Shown here piece by piece: positions 24,450-32,675 of a stretch of 64,000 nt of DNA. Position numbers and translations under genes: made by a program. The DNA comes from Streptomyces sp. TSRI0107 (GTDB lineage Bacteria; Actinomycetota; Actinomycetes; Streptomycetales; Streptomycetaceae). The stretch lies in the NCBI RefSeq assembly GCF_001905845.1, contig NZ_LIVZ01000014.1, forward strand, positions 124,001 through 188,000. The letters are read 5' to 3'. How positions within the stretch are numbered: the stretch's first letter is position 1; each line of letters begins with the position of its first letter. Under the pieces are notes generated by a model. The model searched no databases and was not told where the DNA came from. It was given only the letters and a program-made list of their open reading frames with translations.

Positions 24450-25775
24450 ATGTCCTCCTCCCCCGCCCCGTCCGCTCGCGGCAGCAGACTCGCCCTGCTC
24501 GTCGTCGGCCTGTGCTGGCTGGCCGTGCTCTTCGACGGCCTCGACATGTTCATCTACGGCTCGGTGCTGCCGCACATGCTCGAGCAGAAGGCCCTCGGCC
24601 TCACCCCCGACCAGGCCGGCGACCTCGGCAGCTACGCCACCTTCGGCATGCTCGTCGGCGCCCTCACCGCCGGCACGGTCGCCGACCGGGTCGGCCGCAA
24701 GAAGCTGATGGTCGCCTGCGTCACGCTGTTCTCGCTGGCCTCCGGCCTGTGCGCGCTCGCGGACGGCGTCGCGGTCTTCGGTCTCGGCCGCACCCTCGCC
24801 GGCGTGGGCCTCGGCGGCCTGCTGCCCACCGCGATCAGCATGGTCTCCGACTACGCCCCCCGCGGCCGCGGCGCGATCACCATCGGCCTGCTGATGACCG
24901 CCCACCACGCCGGCGGCATCCTCTCCGCCTACGTCGCCCTGTGGGTCGTCGAACCCCTCGGCTGGCGCGCCGCCTTCTGGATCTGCGTGGTCCCGCTGCT
25001 CTTCGTCCCCGTGCTCGTCAGGTCCCTGCCCGAGTCGCTGAGCTTCCTCGTCGCCAAGGGCCGCACCGAGCAGGCCCGCGCACTGGCCGGCCGGTTCGCC
25101 GTCGAACTGCCCGCCGCGCCCGGCAAGCAGGCCGCCGGCAACCGCTGGGCGTCCCTCGCCGGCCTGTTCCGCGGCGGCGAGTGGTCGCAGACCCTGCTCT
25201 ACTGGCTGGCCTCCTTCGGCGGCCTGCTCCTCGTCTACGGCGTCGCCACCTGGCTGCCCACCCTGATGCGCGGCGAGGGCTACGAACTCGGCTCCGCCCT
25301 CACCTTCGTGGTGCTGTTCAACCTCGGCGGCATCGTCGGCATGCTGGTCGCCGGCCGGGCCTCCGACCGCTTCGGCGCCCCCCGTATCTCCGCGATCTGG
25401 TTCGCGCTCACCGCCGGCGGCGTCTTCCTGCTCAGCGTGCACATGCCGCTCGCGCTGACCTTCACCGTCGTCTTCCTGACCGGTGTCTTCCTCAACAGCG
25501 CCCAGACCATGATCTACGCGACCGTCTCCATCGCGTCCGCCCCCGGGAACCGGGCCACGGCCGTCGGCTGGACCTCCGGCATGGGCCGCTTCGGCGCCGT
25601 CTTCGGCCCCTGGCTCGGCGGCCAGCTGCTCGCCGCCAACCAGGGCGACTGGGGCTTCACCGCCTTCGCCCTGGCCGGCGTCTGCTCCATGGTGTTCATC
25701 GGCGTCGCCGCCCTGCGCGCCGCCCGGCACACCCCGCGGGACACGGCGGGCCGGCAGCTGGTCGCCGGCCACTGA
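24450..25775 (+). CDS. MFS transporter, aromatic acid:H+ symporter (AAHS) type
   Basis: A 441-residue twelve-helix major facilitator. LFDGLDMFIYGSVLPHM in the first helix (the D-G-x-D motif), DRVGRKKLMVACV after helix 2, and GVGLGGLLPTAISMVSDYAP in helix 4 fit the benzoate/protocatechuate carriers PcaK/BenK. It likely imports the substrate of the gal-like pathway. Its promoter shares the GntR operator core. It is followed by a strong intrinsic terminator, so it is expressed as its own unit. Confidence 0.87.
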   Translation: MSSSPAPSARGSRLALLVVGLCWLAVLFDGLDMFIYGSVLPHMLEQKALGLTPDQAGDLGSYATFGMLVGALTAGTVADRVGRKKLMVACVTLFSLASGLCALADGVAVFGLGRTLAGVGLGGLLPTAISMVSDYAPRGRGAITIGLLMTAHHAGGILSAYVALWVVEPLGWRAAFWICVVPLLFVPVLVRSLPESLSFLVAKGRTEQARALAGRFAVELPAAPGKQAAGNRWASLAGLFRGGEWSQTLLYWLASFGGLLLVYGVATWLPTLMRGEGYELGSALTFVVLFNLGGIVGMLVAGRASDRFGAPRISAIWFALTAGGVFLLSVHMPLALTFTVVFLTGVFLNSAQTMIYATVSIASAPGNRATAVGWTSGMGRFGAVFGPWLGGQLLAANQGDWGFTAFALAGVCSMVFIGVAALRAARHTPRDTAGRQLVAGH

Positions 25776-25790
25776 GCCGGCGCACGCGAA

Positions 25791-25832
25791 CGCCGGCCGC
25801 CGCAGGGGGATGCGGCGGCCGGCGTCTTTTTC
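25791..25832 (+). terminator. Intrinsic terminator after the MFS gene
   Basis: CGCCGGCCGCCGC and GCGGCGGCCGGCG form a perfect 13-base-pair stem with an eight-base loop, followed by TCTTTTT. This is the clearest rho-independent terminator in the window. It separates the MFS gene from the convergent cupin gene. Confidence 0.9.
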
Positions 25833-25860
25833 ATACGACCCCTCTTTCTCGTACGACCCG

Positions 25861-26265
25861 TCAGCCCATCTGGTCCTCGGCCGACAGGTGTTCCACCGTC
25901 CGGCCGGTCTCGGTGAACGTACGCGTCACATGGCCCGAGGAGTACACCCACAGGATCCGCAGCGGGCGGTCGCCGACGTTGCGGAACAGATGGGGGACCG
26001 GCGACGGGACGTAGGTGGTGTCGAACCGCTCCAGCCTCGTCACCACGCCGTCCACCACCACCTCCGCCTCGCCCTCCAGGACGGTCACGTGCTCGTCGCA
26101 GTTGTGCGAGTGCAGCGGCGCCCCCGAGCCGACCGGATAGACGCTCATCCCGCTGGTGATCCGGTTCTCCCCGCCCGCCGACGGCGTGGTGATCAGCGGT
26201 GTCGTCACGACGGCCCCGCCACGGTCCAGCAGGGGCACGGACGCGGCCTTGATGATGGTGGTCAT
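25861..26265 (-). CDS. Cupin_2-domain protein
   Basis: A 134-residue single cupin. PVGSGAPLHSHNCDEHVTVLEGEAEV supplies the first cupin motif with metal ligands H-x-H...E/H, and PHLFRNVGDRP supplies the second-motif His. It probably binds a metal and a small acid; many such cupins near aromatic clusters are sensors or decarboxylases/dioxygenases. It is divergent from the carboxymuconolactone-decarboxylase-like gene across a 216-base region in which I see no clear operator. Confidence 0.78.
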   Translation of the reverse strand: MTTIIKAASVPLLDRGGAVVTTPLITTPSAGGENRITSGMSVYPVGSGAPLHSHNCDEHVTVLEGEAEVVVDGVVTRLERFDTTYVPSPVPHLFRNVGDRPLRILWVYSSGHVTRTFTETGRTVEHLSAEDQMG

Positions 26266-26481
26266 CCGGAGTTGCTTCCTCTCGGCACGGGAGACTTCAC
26301 GGGCATCGTCGACCGACGTTAGGTCCGCTCCCCGTGAACGGGTGCCCTCCGGCGTGCAGGTTTACGTTGCGCTCCGGGAGGGGCTGGCTTCCCGGTACCC
26401 GGCTGTACCTTCACCTGGCGTCGCACGGCGTCCCGTTCCGTGCCCGAAACGCGCCGGAAAGAAAAGGCAGGTATCGGCCAG

Positions 26482-27075
26482 ATGAGGCTCCCCGTTCTCA
26501 GCGATGAGGAAATGAATCCGCGGCAGCAGGAGCTGGCCGCCCGGATCGCCGGCCGCCGCGGGGCCGTGCGCGGCCCGTTCCGGGTGTGGCTGCACAGCCC
26601 CGAGATGTGCGAACGGGCCGAGTCCCTCGGCGCCTTCGCCCGCTTCGACTGCTCCCTCCCCAGGCATCTGCGCGAGCTGACCCTGCTGATGGCGGCGCGC
26701 AACTGGGACGCCCAGTACTCGTGGAACGCCCACGTCCACCAGGCGATCGAGGCCGGCATCCCGGAGGCCGCCGTCAAGGCCGTCGCCGAGAAGCGCGAGG
26801 CCGTCTTCGACGACCCCGCCGACCAGGCCTTCTACCAGTTCTGCCGTGAGGTCCTGGAGGACCACTTCGTCACCGACGCCACCTTCGCCGCGGCCCTCGC
26901 ACACTTCGGGCCCAAGGGCCTGGTCGACGCCATCGGCGCGCTCGGCAACTTCACCATGCTCGGCATGTGCCTGAACACCTTCCAGGTGGACCTCCAGGCC
27001 GGCAAGGAACCCCCGTTCCCCGACATCCGCGGCTTCGGCCGGATCGGCCCCGACGGCGACCGGGCGCAGTCGTGA
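26482..27075 (+). CDS. Carboxymuconolactone decarboxylase-family protein
   Basis: A 197-residue alpha-helical CMD/AhpD-fold protein. HLRELTLLMAARNWDAQYSW followed by NAHVHQAIEAGI is the core motif with acid and His residues; the redox CxxC of AhpD proteins is absent, so it belongs to the non-redox group. ATG 26482 is preferred to GTG 26440 because the conserved segment MRLPVLSDEEMNPRQQEL begins there. It is coupled by GTGA overlap to the ABC transporter genes. Such proteins are seen with aromatic and lactone-type catabolism, but the reaction is unknown. Confidence 0.8.
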   Translation: MRLPVLSDEEMNPRQQELAARIAGRRGAVRGPFRVWLHSPEMCERAESLGAFARFDCSLPRHLRELTLLMAARNWDAQYSWNAHVHQAIEAGIPEAAVKAVAEKREAVFDDPADQAFYQFCREVLEDHFVTDATFAAALAHFGPKGLVDAIGALGNFTMLGMCLNTFQVDLQAGKEPPFPDIRGFGRIGPDGDRAQS

Positions 27076-28571
27076 CGCCGCCCACCGAAGCCGTCCTGCG
27101 CGTCCGGGGCGTCACCAAGAGCTTCGGCGGGGCCGCCGCCCTCAAAGGCGTCGACCTCGACCTGTACGCCGGTGAGATCCACGCCCTGATGGGCATGAAC
27201 GGCGCCGGCAAGTCCACGCTCGTCCAGGTGCTCTCCGGCGTCCACCAGCCGGACGGCGGCACCGTCGAGACCGGCGGCGAACGGCACTCGGGGCTCACCG
27301 TGCGCAAGGCCCGCCGGCTCGGAATCTCCTGCGTGCCGCAGCGCCGCGAACTCGCCATGGGGCTCACCGTCGCCGAGAACGTCCTGCTCGGCGACCTGCC
27401 CACCCGGCGCGGCACCGTCCACTGGAAGGCGGTCCGCGACACGGCCCGGCAGGCGCTCGCCGGGCTCGGCATCGCCATCGACGTCGAGCGGATCGCCGGC
27501 ACCCTCACGGTCGCCGAGCAGACCATGGTGGAGGTGGCCCGCGAGGTCCGGCGCGGCGGCCGGGTGCTCATCCTCGACGAGCCGACCGCCTGCCTGAGCG
27601 CCGGGGACGCCGACCGGATCCGCGCGCTGGTACGGACCCTGCGCGACGAGGGCGTCGCCGTCGTCTACATCTCGCACTACATCGACGAGGTCATGTCCGT
27701 CGCCGACCGCCTCACCGTGCTGCGCGACGGAGCCGTGGTCCGCAGCGCGCCCGCCGCCGAACTGGACCCGGCCACCCTGGTCCGCGGCATGGTCGGCCGG
27801 GACGTGGTGTCCAGGCGCCCCGAACGCCCCGCGCCGAAGGCCGAGAGCGGCCTCACCGTGCGCGGACTCACCCAGGGCCGGGCCGTCCGGGACTTCTCCG
27901 TCGAGGTGCGCAAGGGTGAGATCGTCGCCGTCCTCGGGCCCGCCGGGGACGCCCAGTCCCGCCTGTTCGACCTGCTGTCCGGTCGGCGGCGCCCGGACGC
28001 CGGCGCACTCGCCGTCGACGGCCGCCCCGTGCCCTTCGGGCGGGTCACCGCCTCGCTGCGGGGCGGACTGCGCTGCGTCACCGGCGACCGCCGCACTCTC
28101 GGCCTCGTCCCCGGCCTCAGCCTGGACGAGAACCTGATGCTCGCCGACGACCGCTTCGCCCGCCGCAGGCTGCACCGGCGCCGCGAACTCGCCCGCCGCG
28201 CCGCGCCCCGCCGCAGCGCCTACGGCGTGGTCGCCCTCACCGGCAACCCGCCGGTCGGCTCCCTGTCGGGCGGCAACCAGCAGAAGGTGCTGCTCGGCAA
28301 GTGGCTGGAGACCGACCCGGTCGCCTGCTTCCTCGAAGACCCCACGAACGGCGTGGACGTCGCCGCCATGGCCGACATCCACACCCTCGTCGACGACCTC
28401 GCCGCGCGCGGTGTGGCCGTGCTCCTCGCCTCCTCCTCCGCCGAGGAGGTCATGCGGCTCGCCGACCGGGTCGTCGTCGTCAGCGCCGGACGGGTGGTCG
28501 CCGAACACGACATCACCGCCATCACCCGCGACGAGCTCGTCGCCACCGCTCTCGGAGGACAGCCCCAGTGA
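27072..28571 (+). CDS. Double-domain sugar-type ABC ATPase with degenerate second half
   Basis: A 499-residue RbsA-like protein with two nucleotide-binding domains. The first is complete in Walker A (GMNGAGKST, 41-49) and Walker B (VLILDEPT, 165-172), with the family's usual signature variant LTVAEQ. In the second, the position of Walker A reads GPAGDAQSR (289-297) without the GKS/GRT core, the signature LSGGNQQK is kept, and Walker B reads CFLEDPTNGVD (LEDPT 421-425), with Asp and Glu exchanged. The second site is therefore probably non-hydrolytic. GTG 27072 overlaps the CMD stop. Confidence 0.9.
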   Translation: MTPPTEAVLRVRGVTKSFGGAAALKGVDLDLYAGEIHALMGMNGAGKSTLVQVLSGVHQPDGGTVETGGERHSGLTVRKARRLGISCVPQRRELAMGLTVAENVLLGDLPTRRGTVHWKAVRDTARQALAGLGIAIDVERIAGTLTVAEQTMVEVAREVRRGGRVLILDEPTACLSAGDADRIRALVRTLRDEGVAVVYISHYIDEVMSVADRLTVLRDGAVVRSAPAAELDPATLVRGMVGRDVVSRRPERPAPKAESGLTVRGLTQGRAVRDFSVEVRKGEIVAVLGPAGDAQSRLFDLLSGRRRPDAGALAVDGRPVPFGRVTASLRGGLRCVTGDRRTLGLVPGLSLDENLMLADDRFARRRLHRRRELARRAAPRRSAYGVVALTGNPPVGSLSGGNQQKVLLGKWLETDPVACFLEDPTNGVDVAAMADIHTLVDDLAARGVAVLLASSSAEEVMRLADRVVVVSAGRVVAEHDITAITRDELVATALGGQPQ

Positions 28572-29590
28572 GCCTCAAGACCCCGCCGGCCGCCGCCTCC
28601 GACGACACGGCGGCCCGCCCCGCCCAGGCCCCCGCGTCCCGCTGGACGCCCAAGGCGCTGCTGCACGTCCCGCACGGCGGACTGATCGTCGTCCTGGTCC
28701 TGGTCGCCGTGTTCACCGCCCTCCAGGCGGACTCCTTCACCAGCTCCCAGAACCTGCTCAACGTGCTCCGGCAGATCAGCGTGACCGCGGTCATCGCGGG
28801 CGGCCTGACCCTGCTGATGACCGCCGGCGGCATGGACTTCTCCATGGGGAGCAACGCGGCCGTCACCCTGTCGGTGGCCGCGGTGATGCTGCACGACGGG
28901 CGGTCCACCGCCGTCACCGTCGTCGTCACCCTGCTGCTGGCCACCCTCATCGGCCTCGTCAACGGCCTCGTCGTCACCTTCACCCGGGTCGCCCCGTTCG
29001 TCGCCACCCTCGCCTCCGCGATGCTGCTCGACGGCGTCGCCCTGCTCGTCCTCGACGGGGAGTCCGTCTCCATCGGCGACCGGATGACGGAGCTGGGCAA
29101 CTCCAAGGTGCTCGGCGTGCCCTGCCTGCTGATCGTGGCGCTGCTGGTGCTGGCGGCGGTCGGGCTGGCCATGCGGTTCACCACCTTCGGCCGCGACGCG
29201 TTCGCCATGGGCGGCAACGAGCACGTGGCCCGGCTCAGCGGCATCAACGTGTCCGGTCGCAAGCTCGCCCTGTACGCCCTCGCCGGCGCCCTCGCGGGCC
29301 TGGCCGGGCTGATGCTGCTGTCCCGGCTCGGCGCCGCCGCCCCCAACACGGCCGGGCTGCAGACCCAGTTGACCGCGGTCGCCGCCGTGGTCATCGGCGG
29401 CACCTCGCTGGCCGGCGGCCACGGCACCGTCGTCGGCACCGCGCTCGGCACGGTGCTGCTCGGCGTGGTCGCCAACGCCCTCAACCTGCTCCAGGTCAAC
29501 AGCTACTACCAGTTCGTCGTGACCGGCGGGGTGCTGCTGGTCGCGGCGATCGTCAACGAGTTCCAGCGCAAGTCCGCACCGGGGCACTGA
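28568..29590 (+). CDS. Sugar-type ABC transporter permease (RbsC family)
   Basis: A 340-residue BPD_transp_2 membrane protein. A cytoplasmic N-tail of about 40 residues precedes the first helix (GGLIVVLVLVAVFTAL). GGLTLLMTAGGMDFSMGSNAAV carries the conserved GG-x-D-x-S-x-G motif; the central loop reads MGGNEHVARLSGINV. The GTG start overlaps the ATPase stop. It forms the channel of the second importer in the window, here embedded between aromatic-degradation genes. Confidence 0.88.
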   Translation: MSLKTPPAAASDDTAARPAQAPASRWTPKALLHVPHGGLIVVLVLVAVFTALQADSFTSSQNLLNVLRQISVTAVIAGGLTLLMTAGGMDFSMGSNAAVTLSVAAVMLHDGRSTAVTVVVTLLLATLIGLVNGLVVTFTRVAPFVATLASAMLLDGVALLVLDGESVSIGDRMTELGNSKVLGVPCLLIVALLVLAAVGLAMRFTTFGRDAFAMGGNEHVARLSGINVSGRKLALYALAGALAGLAGLMLLSRLGAAAPNTAGLQTQLTAVAAVVIGGTSLAGGHGTVVGTALGTVLLGVVANALNLLQVNSYYQFVVTGGVLLVAAIVNEFQRKSAPGH

Positions 29591-29655
29591 GCCCCATCGC
29601 CTTCGCGAACACACCCACGCACCTTCTCTCCGATGACGCAGGAAAGGCGTAACCC

Positions 29656-30618
29656 ATGAACCCCACCGTCCGCTCCCGCCGCCGTACCGCCGCGGCATCC
29701 CTCGTCGGCGCCGCCGCGCTGCTGCTCTCCGGCTGCGCGGAGTCCGGCGGCACGGGTTCCGATCCGGACGCGGTCTCCCTCGGCTTCGTCAACGGCGCCA
29801 ACACCCACTTCCACAGCTGTCTGCTGAAGTCCGTGGAGCAGACCGCGAAGGAGGAGAAGGCCACCCTCTACTCCGCCAACTCCAAGCAGGACGCCGGGAC
29901 CGAGCTGTCCAACATCGAGGACATGATCGCCCGGAACGTGGACGCGCTGATCGTGCAGACCGTGAACGTCGACGCCCTCGAAGGCGACATAGCCAAGGCC
30001 AAGGGCGCCGGCATCCCGATCTTCCTCACCTCCGTGGCCACCGACGACATGGCGGACGTCCTCGGCGTCGCCAAGGTCGACCTGAAGCAGGTGGGCGCGC
30101 TGGACGCCGGCTGGATCGCGAAGGACGCCGCCGGCGAGGACGTCACCGTGGGCGTCGTCGCGGGCGCTCCCGGCGCCGCCTCGGACCTGCTCGTCGGCGG
30201 TTTCGAGGACGCGCTGCCGGACAACGCGAAGGTCGTCGCCAACCAGCCCGGCATGTTCAACCCCGCGAAGGCGCAGGACGTCGCGGAGAACATGATCCAG
30301 GCCCATCCCGGCCTCGACTACGCCTTCGTCGCCAACGAGGAGATGGCGTTCGCGGTCCGCAAGGCGTTCGACGCGGCCGGCGCGAAGGACGTGCGGATCG
30401 TGACCGTCAACGGCACCGAGGACGGCATCGCCGCGGTGAAGGACGGACGGATCTCCGCGACCGTCGCGAACTCGGCCATGACGATCGGCCGGACCGCGGT
30501 GAAGAACACGATCGCCCTGCTCAAGGACGACAAGACCGTTGACAAGATTGCGAACATTCCTCTTGTCTTGGTCACCGAGGACAACGTGAGCGAGGCGCCC
30601 CAGTACTGCCCGAAGTGA
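29656..30618 (+). CDS. ABC transporter substrate-binding lipoprotein (Peripla_BP_4)
   Basis: A 320-residue protein. The signal ends at lipobox LSGC (Cys27). The binding fold starts SLGFVNGANTHFHSCLLKSV, continues YSANSKQDAGTELSNIEDMI with VDALIVQTVN, and ends IPLVLVTEDNVSEAPQYCPK. AGGAAAGG precedes ATG 29656. The last 30 codons use AT-ending synonyms (ATT, CCT, CTT) unlike the rest of the gene. The ligand is unknown; the family binds pentoses, inositol and similar polyols, but the neighbourhood suggests an aryl-glycoside, polyol or aromatic ligand. Confidence 0.85.
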   Translation: MNPTVRSRRRTAAASLVGAAALLLSGCAESGGTGSDPDAVSLGFVNGANTHFHSCLLKSVEQTAKEEKATLYSANSKQDAGTELSNIEDMIARNVDALIVQTVNVDALEGDIAKAKGAGIPIFLTSVATDDMADVLGVAKVDLKQVGALDAGWIAKDAAGEDVTVGVVAGAPGAASDLLVGGFEDALPDNAKVVANQPGMFNPAKAQDVAENMIQAHPGLDYAFVANEEMAFAVRKAFDAAGAKDVRIVTVNGTEDGIAAVKDGRISATVANSAMTIGRTAVKNTIALLKDDKTVDKIANIPLVLVTEDNVSEAPQYCPK

Positions 30619-30726
30619 CGGGCCCCCACCGGGAAACGGCGCCCACCCACCCGTGTCCGAGCCGCACCCGCACCACCGCCGCCATGCCCTCGCCGGGCCG
30701 TTCCCGGGCGGCCCGCCGGAGGAAAC

Positions 30727-31638
30727 ATGGATCGCCTGCTGCTCATGCACAGCTTCGTCACCGTCGCCCACGTCGGCAGCTTCAGCGGAGCCGCCAAGAA
30801 GCTCGGCTCGTCCGGCTCCCTGGTCTCCCGGCACGTCGCCGAACTGGAGCGGCAGGTGGGGGTCCGCCTGGTCAACCGCACCGCCCGCTCGGTCAGCCTC
30901 ACCGAACCGGGCCAGCGGTACGCCGAGTTCGCCGCGCGCATCCTCGACGAGATCGACGCCGAGGACGCCGCCATCTCCCAGCTCCACGACCGCGCCGAGG
31001 GCACACTCAGCATCATCTGCCCCAAATGGATAGGCAGCCTCGACCTGGGCGACGCCATCGCCGCATTTTCCGCCGCCCACCGGAAAATCCAGGTCCGGTT
31101 CGAGCTGGGCGGAATGTCCGACCGCACCTACGATTTCCTGGACGGCGGATTCGACGTCGCCTTCCACACCCGCGACCTGCGCGACTCCAGCGTCCGGCTG
31201 AAGAAGATCGCCTCCCTGCCGTTCGTGCTGTGCGCCGCCGAGGAGTACATCGCCCGCCGCGGCGGCCTCGCCCACCCCAACGACATCGGCGCACACGACT
31301 GCCTGGTGCACGTCAACGACCCGGTCTGGCGGATCGGCCACGGCCACGCCAGCACCCTGCACAAGATCCGCAACATCGCCTTCTCGTCCAACTCCTACAT
31401 CGCCCTGCAGAAGGCAGCCGTGCACGGACGCGGACTGGCCCTGCTGCCCCAGCGGCCGGCCTACGACGACCTCGTCTCCGGCGCGCTGAAGGTCCTGCTG
31501 CCCGAACTGGCCGTACCCGACCGGCCGCTGTACGCGATCTACGGCCCCGGGCACGACACCCCGCGCAAGATCAGCGTGTTTCTGGACTTCCTCGCCGAAT
31601 GGTTCTCGCAGAATCCCATTCCCGCGATCCGGCCGTAA
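30727..31638 (+). CDS. LysR-family regulator of the downstream catabolic operon
   Basis: A 303-residue LysR protein of the CrgA/DmlR type. The HTH has FVTVAHVGSFSGAAKKLGSS then GSLVSRHVAELERQVGVRLV. The effector domain has GGFDVAFHTRDLRDSSVRLK, which replaces the usual V-R-x-G sensor segment. A GGAGG site five bases before ATG 30727 fixes the start. It is co-directional with the operon that begins at 31736 and presumably activates it. Unlike most LysR genes it is not divergent from its target. Confidence 0.88.
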   Translation: MDRLLLMHSFVTVAHVGSFSGAAKKLGSSGSLVSRHVAELERQVGVRLVNRTARSVSLTEPGQRYAEFAARILDEIDAEDAAISQLHDRAEGTLSIICPKWIGSLDLGDAIAAFSAAHRKIQVRFELGGMSDRTYDFLDGGFDVAFHTRDLRDSSVRLKKIASLPFVLCAAEEYIARRGGLAHPNDIGAHDCLVHVNDPVWRIGHGHASTLHKIRNIAFSSNSYIALQKAAVHGRGLALLPQRPAYDDLVSGALKVLLPELAVPDRPLYAIYGPGHDTPRKISVFLDFLAEWFSQNPIPAIRP

Positions 31639-31677
31639 CCGCAAGAAACGATTGCGCATTGCGTGGAGCTCGGACCG

Positions 31678-31707
31678 TTGAGCACCGCTCACGCCGAAAT
31701 CTACGCT
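31678..31707 (+). promoter_or_regulatory. Promoter of the LysR-controlled catabolic operon
   Basis: TTGAGC (31678-31683), an 18-base spacer and TACGCT (31702-31707) lie 29 bases before ATG 31736. Just upstream, AACGATTGCGCATTGCGT (31647-31664) contains the repeated ATTGCG element, a possible activator site. The call rests on consensus only. Confidence 0.5.
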
Positions 31708-31735
31708 CGCCAGGCGACCCGCGAAACGAGGAACC

Positions 31736-32662
31736 ATGGGAATCCAGAGAATCGAATCGGCTACCTACGGCATCGACGACCTCGGCCGATGCGTGCGGTT
31801 CTTCGACGACTTCGGGCTGTTCCCGGTGGAGAAGACGGACGAGCACGCGGTGTTCGAGACGCGGACCGGCCAGACCCTCCACCTGGACACCCGCCCCGGC
31901 CCGCCGCTGCCCCCGCCCGTGGAGCCGGGCCCCACCCTGCGCGAGGTGGTCTGGGGCGTGGACACCCGGGAGGAACTCCACCGCCTGGTCGCCGAGGTCG
32001 CCAGGGACCGCGAGGTGCGCGAGAGCGCCGACGGCGTCCACCACACCGTCGACGAGACCGGCTTCGGCGTCGGCCTCACCCTGGCCCGCCCCAGGCCGGT
32101 CACGGTCACCCCGCGCCCCGCCAACACGCTCGGCAGCGTGCGCCGCTGGAACACCGCACTGGAACCGATCACCCGGGTCCGGCCGCTGCGCATGTGCCAC
32201 GTCGCCCTGAACATCCCCAAGGACGGCCGCGAGCGGGCCGTCGCCTTCTACACCGACCGCCTCGGCTTCCGCCCCACCGACGTCGTCGAACCGATGGGCG
32301 TCTTCATGCAGGCCCCCGGCGACGACGACCAGCACACCATGCTGCTGTGCCACCGCCCCGACAAGGCCGGCGTCAACCACATCGCCTACGAGGTGCCCGG
32401 CTTCGACGACGTGGTGGAGGGCGGCAACCGCATGATCGAACGCGGCTGGCGGGAGGCCCGCCGCCTCGGCCGCCACACCATCGGCTCCAACGTCTTCCGC
32501 TTCCTGCACGCCCCCTGCGGCGGCCGCGTCGAGTACGCCGCCGACATGGACCGGGTCGACGACACCTACGAGACCCGCGTCCACGCGACCACCCCGCCGC
32601 ACCACATCTGGGCGCTGCGCACCAACCGCGACCAGGAAGCCCCCGCATCCCGAACCCCCTGA
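31736..32662 (+). CDS. Extradiol dioxygenase-like two-domain VOC protein
   Basis: A 308-residue protein with two VOC domains. The C-terminal domain carries the 2-His-1-Glu metal triad: His155 (RMCHVALNIP), His215 (GVNHIAYEVP) and Glu266 (GGRVEYAAD). The Tyr/His second-sphere residues of classical catechol 2,3-dioxygenases are harder to see, so it may cleave a non-catechol substrate or catalyse another VOC reaction. Same size as the enzyme at 23335 but only distantly similar. It heads an operon with ALDH, FAH-type hydrolase and alpha/beta hydrolase, the usual set downstream of meta ring cleavage. Confidence 0.78.
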   Translation: MGIQRIESATYGIDDLGRCVRFFDDFGLFPVEKTDEHAVFETRTGQTLHLDTRPGPPLPPPVEPGPTLREVVWGVDTREELHRLVAEVARDREVRESADGVHHTVDETGFGVGLTLARPRPVTVTPRPANTLGSVRRWNTALEPITRVRPLRMCHVALNIPKDGRERAVAFYTDRLGFRPTDVVEPMGVFMQAPGDDDQHTMLLCHRPDKAGVNHIAYEVPGFDDVVEGGNRMIERGWREARRLGRHTIGSNVFRFLHAPCGGRVEYAADMDRVDDTYETRVHATTPPHHIWALRTNRDQEAPASRTP

Positions 32663-32675
32663 GAGGGCCCCACCC

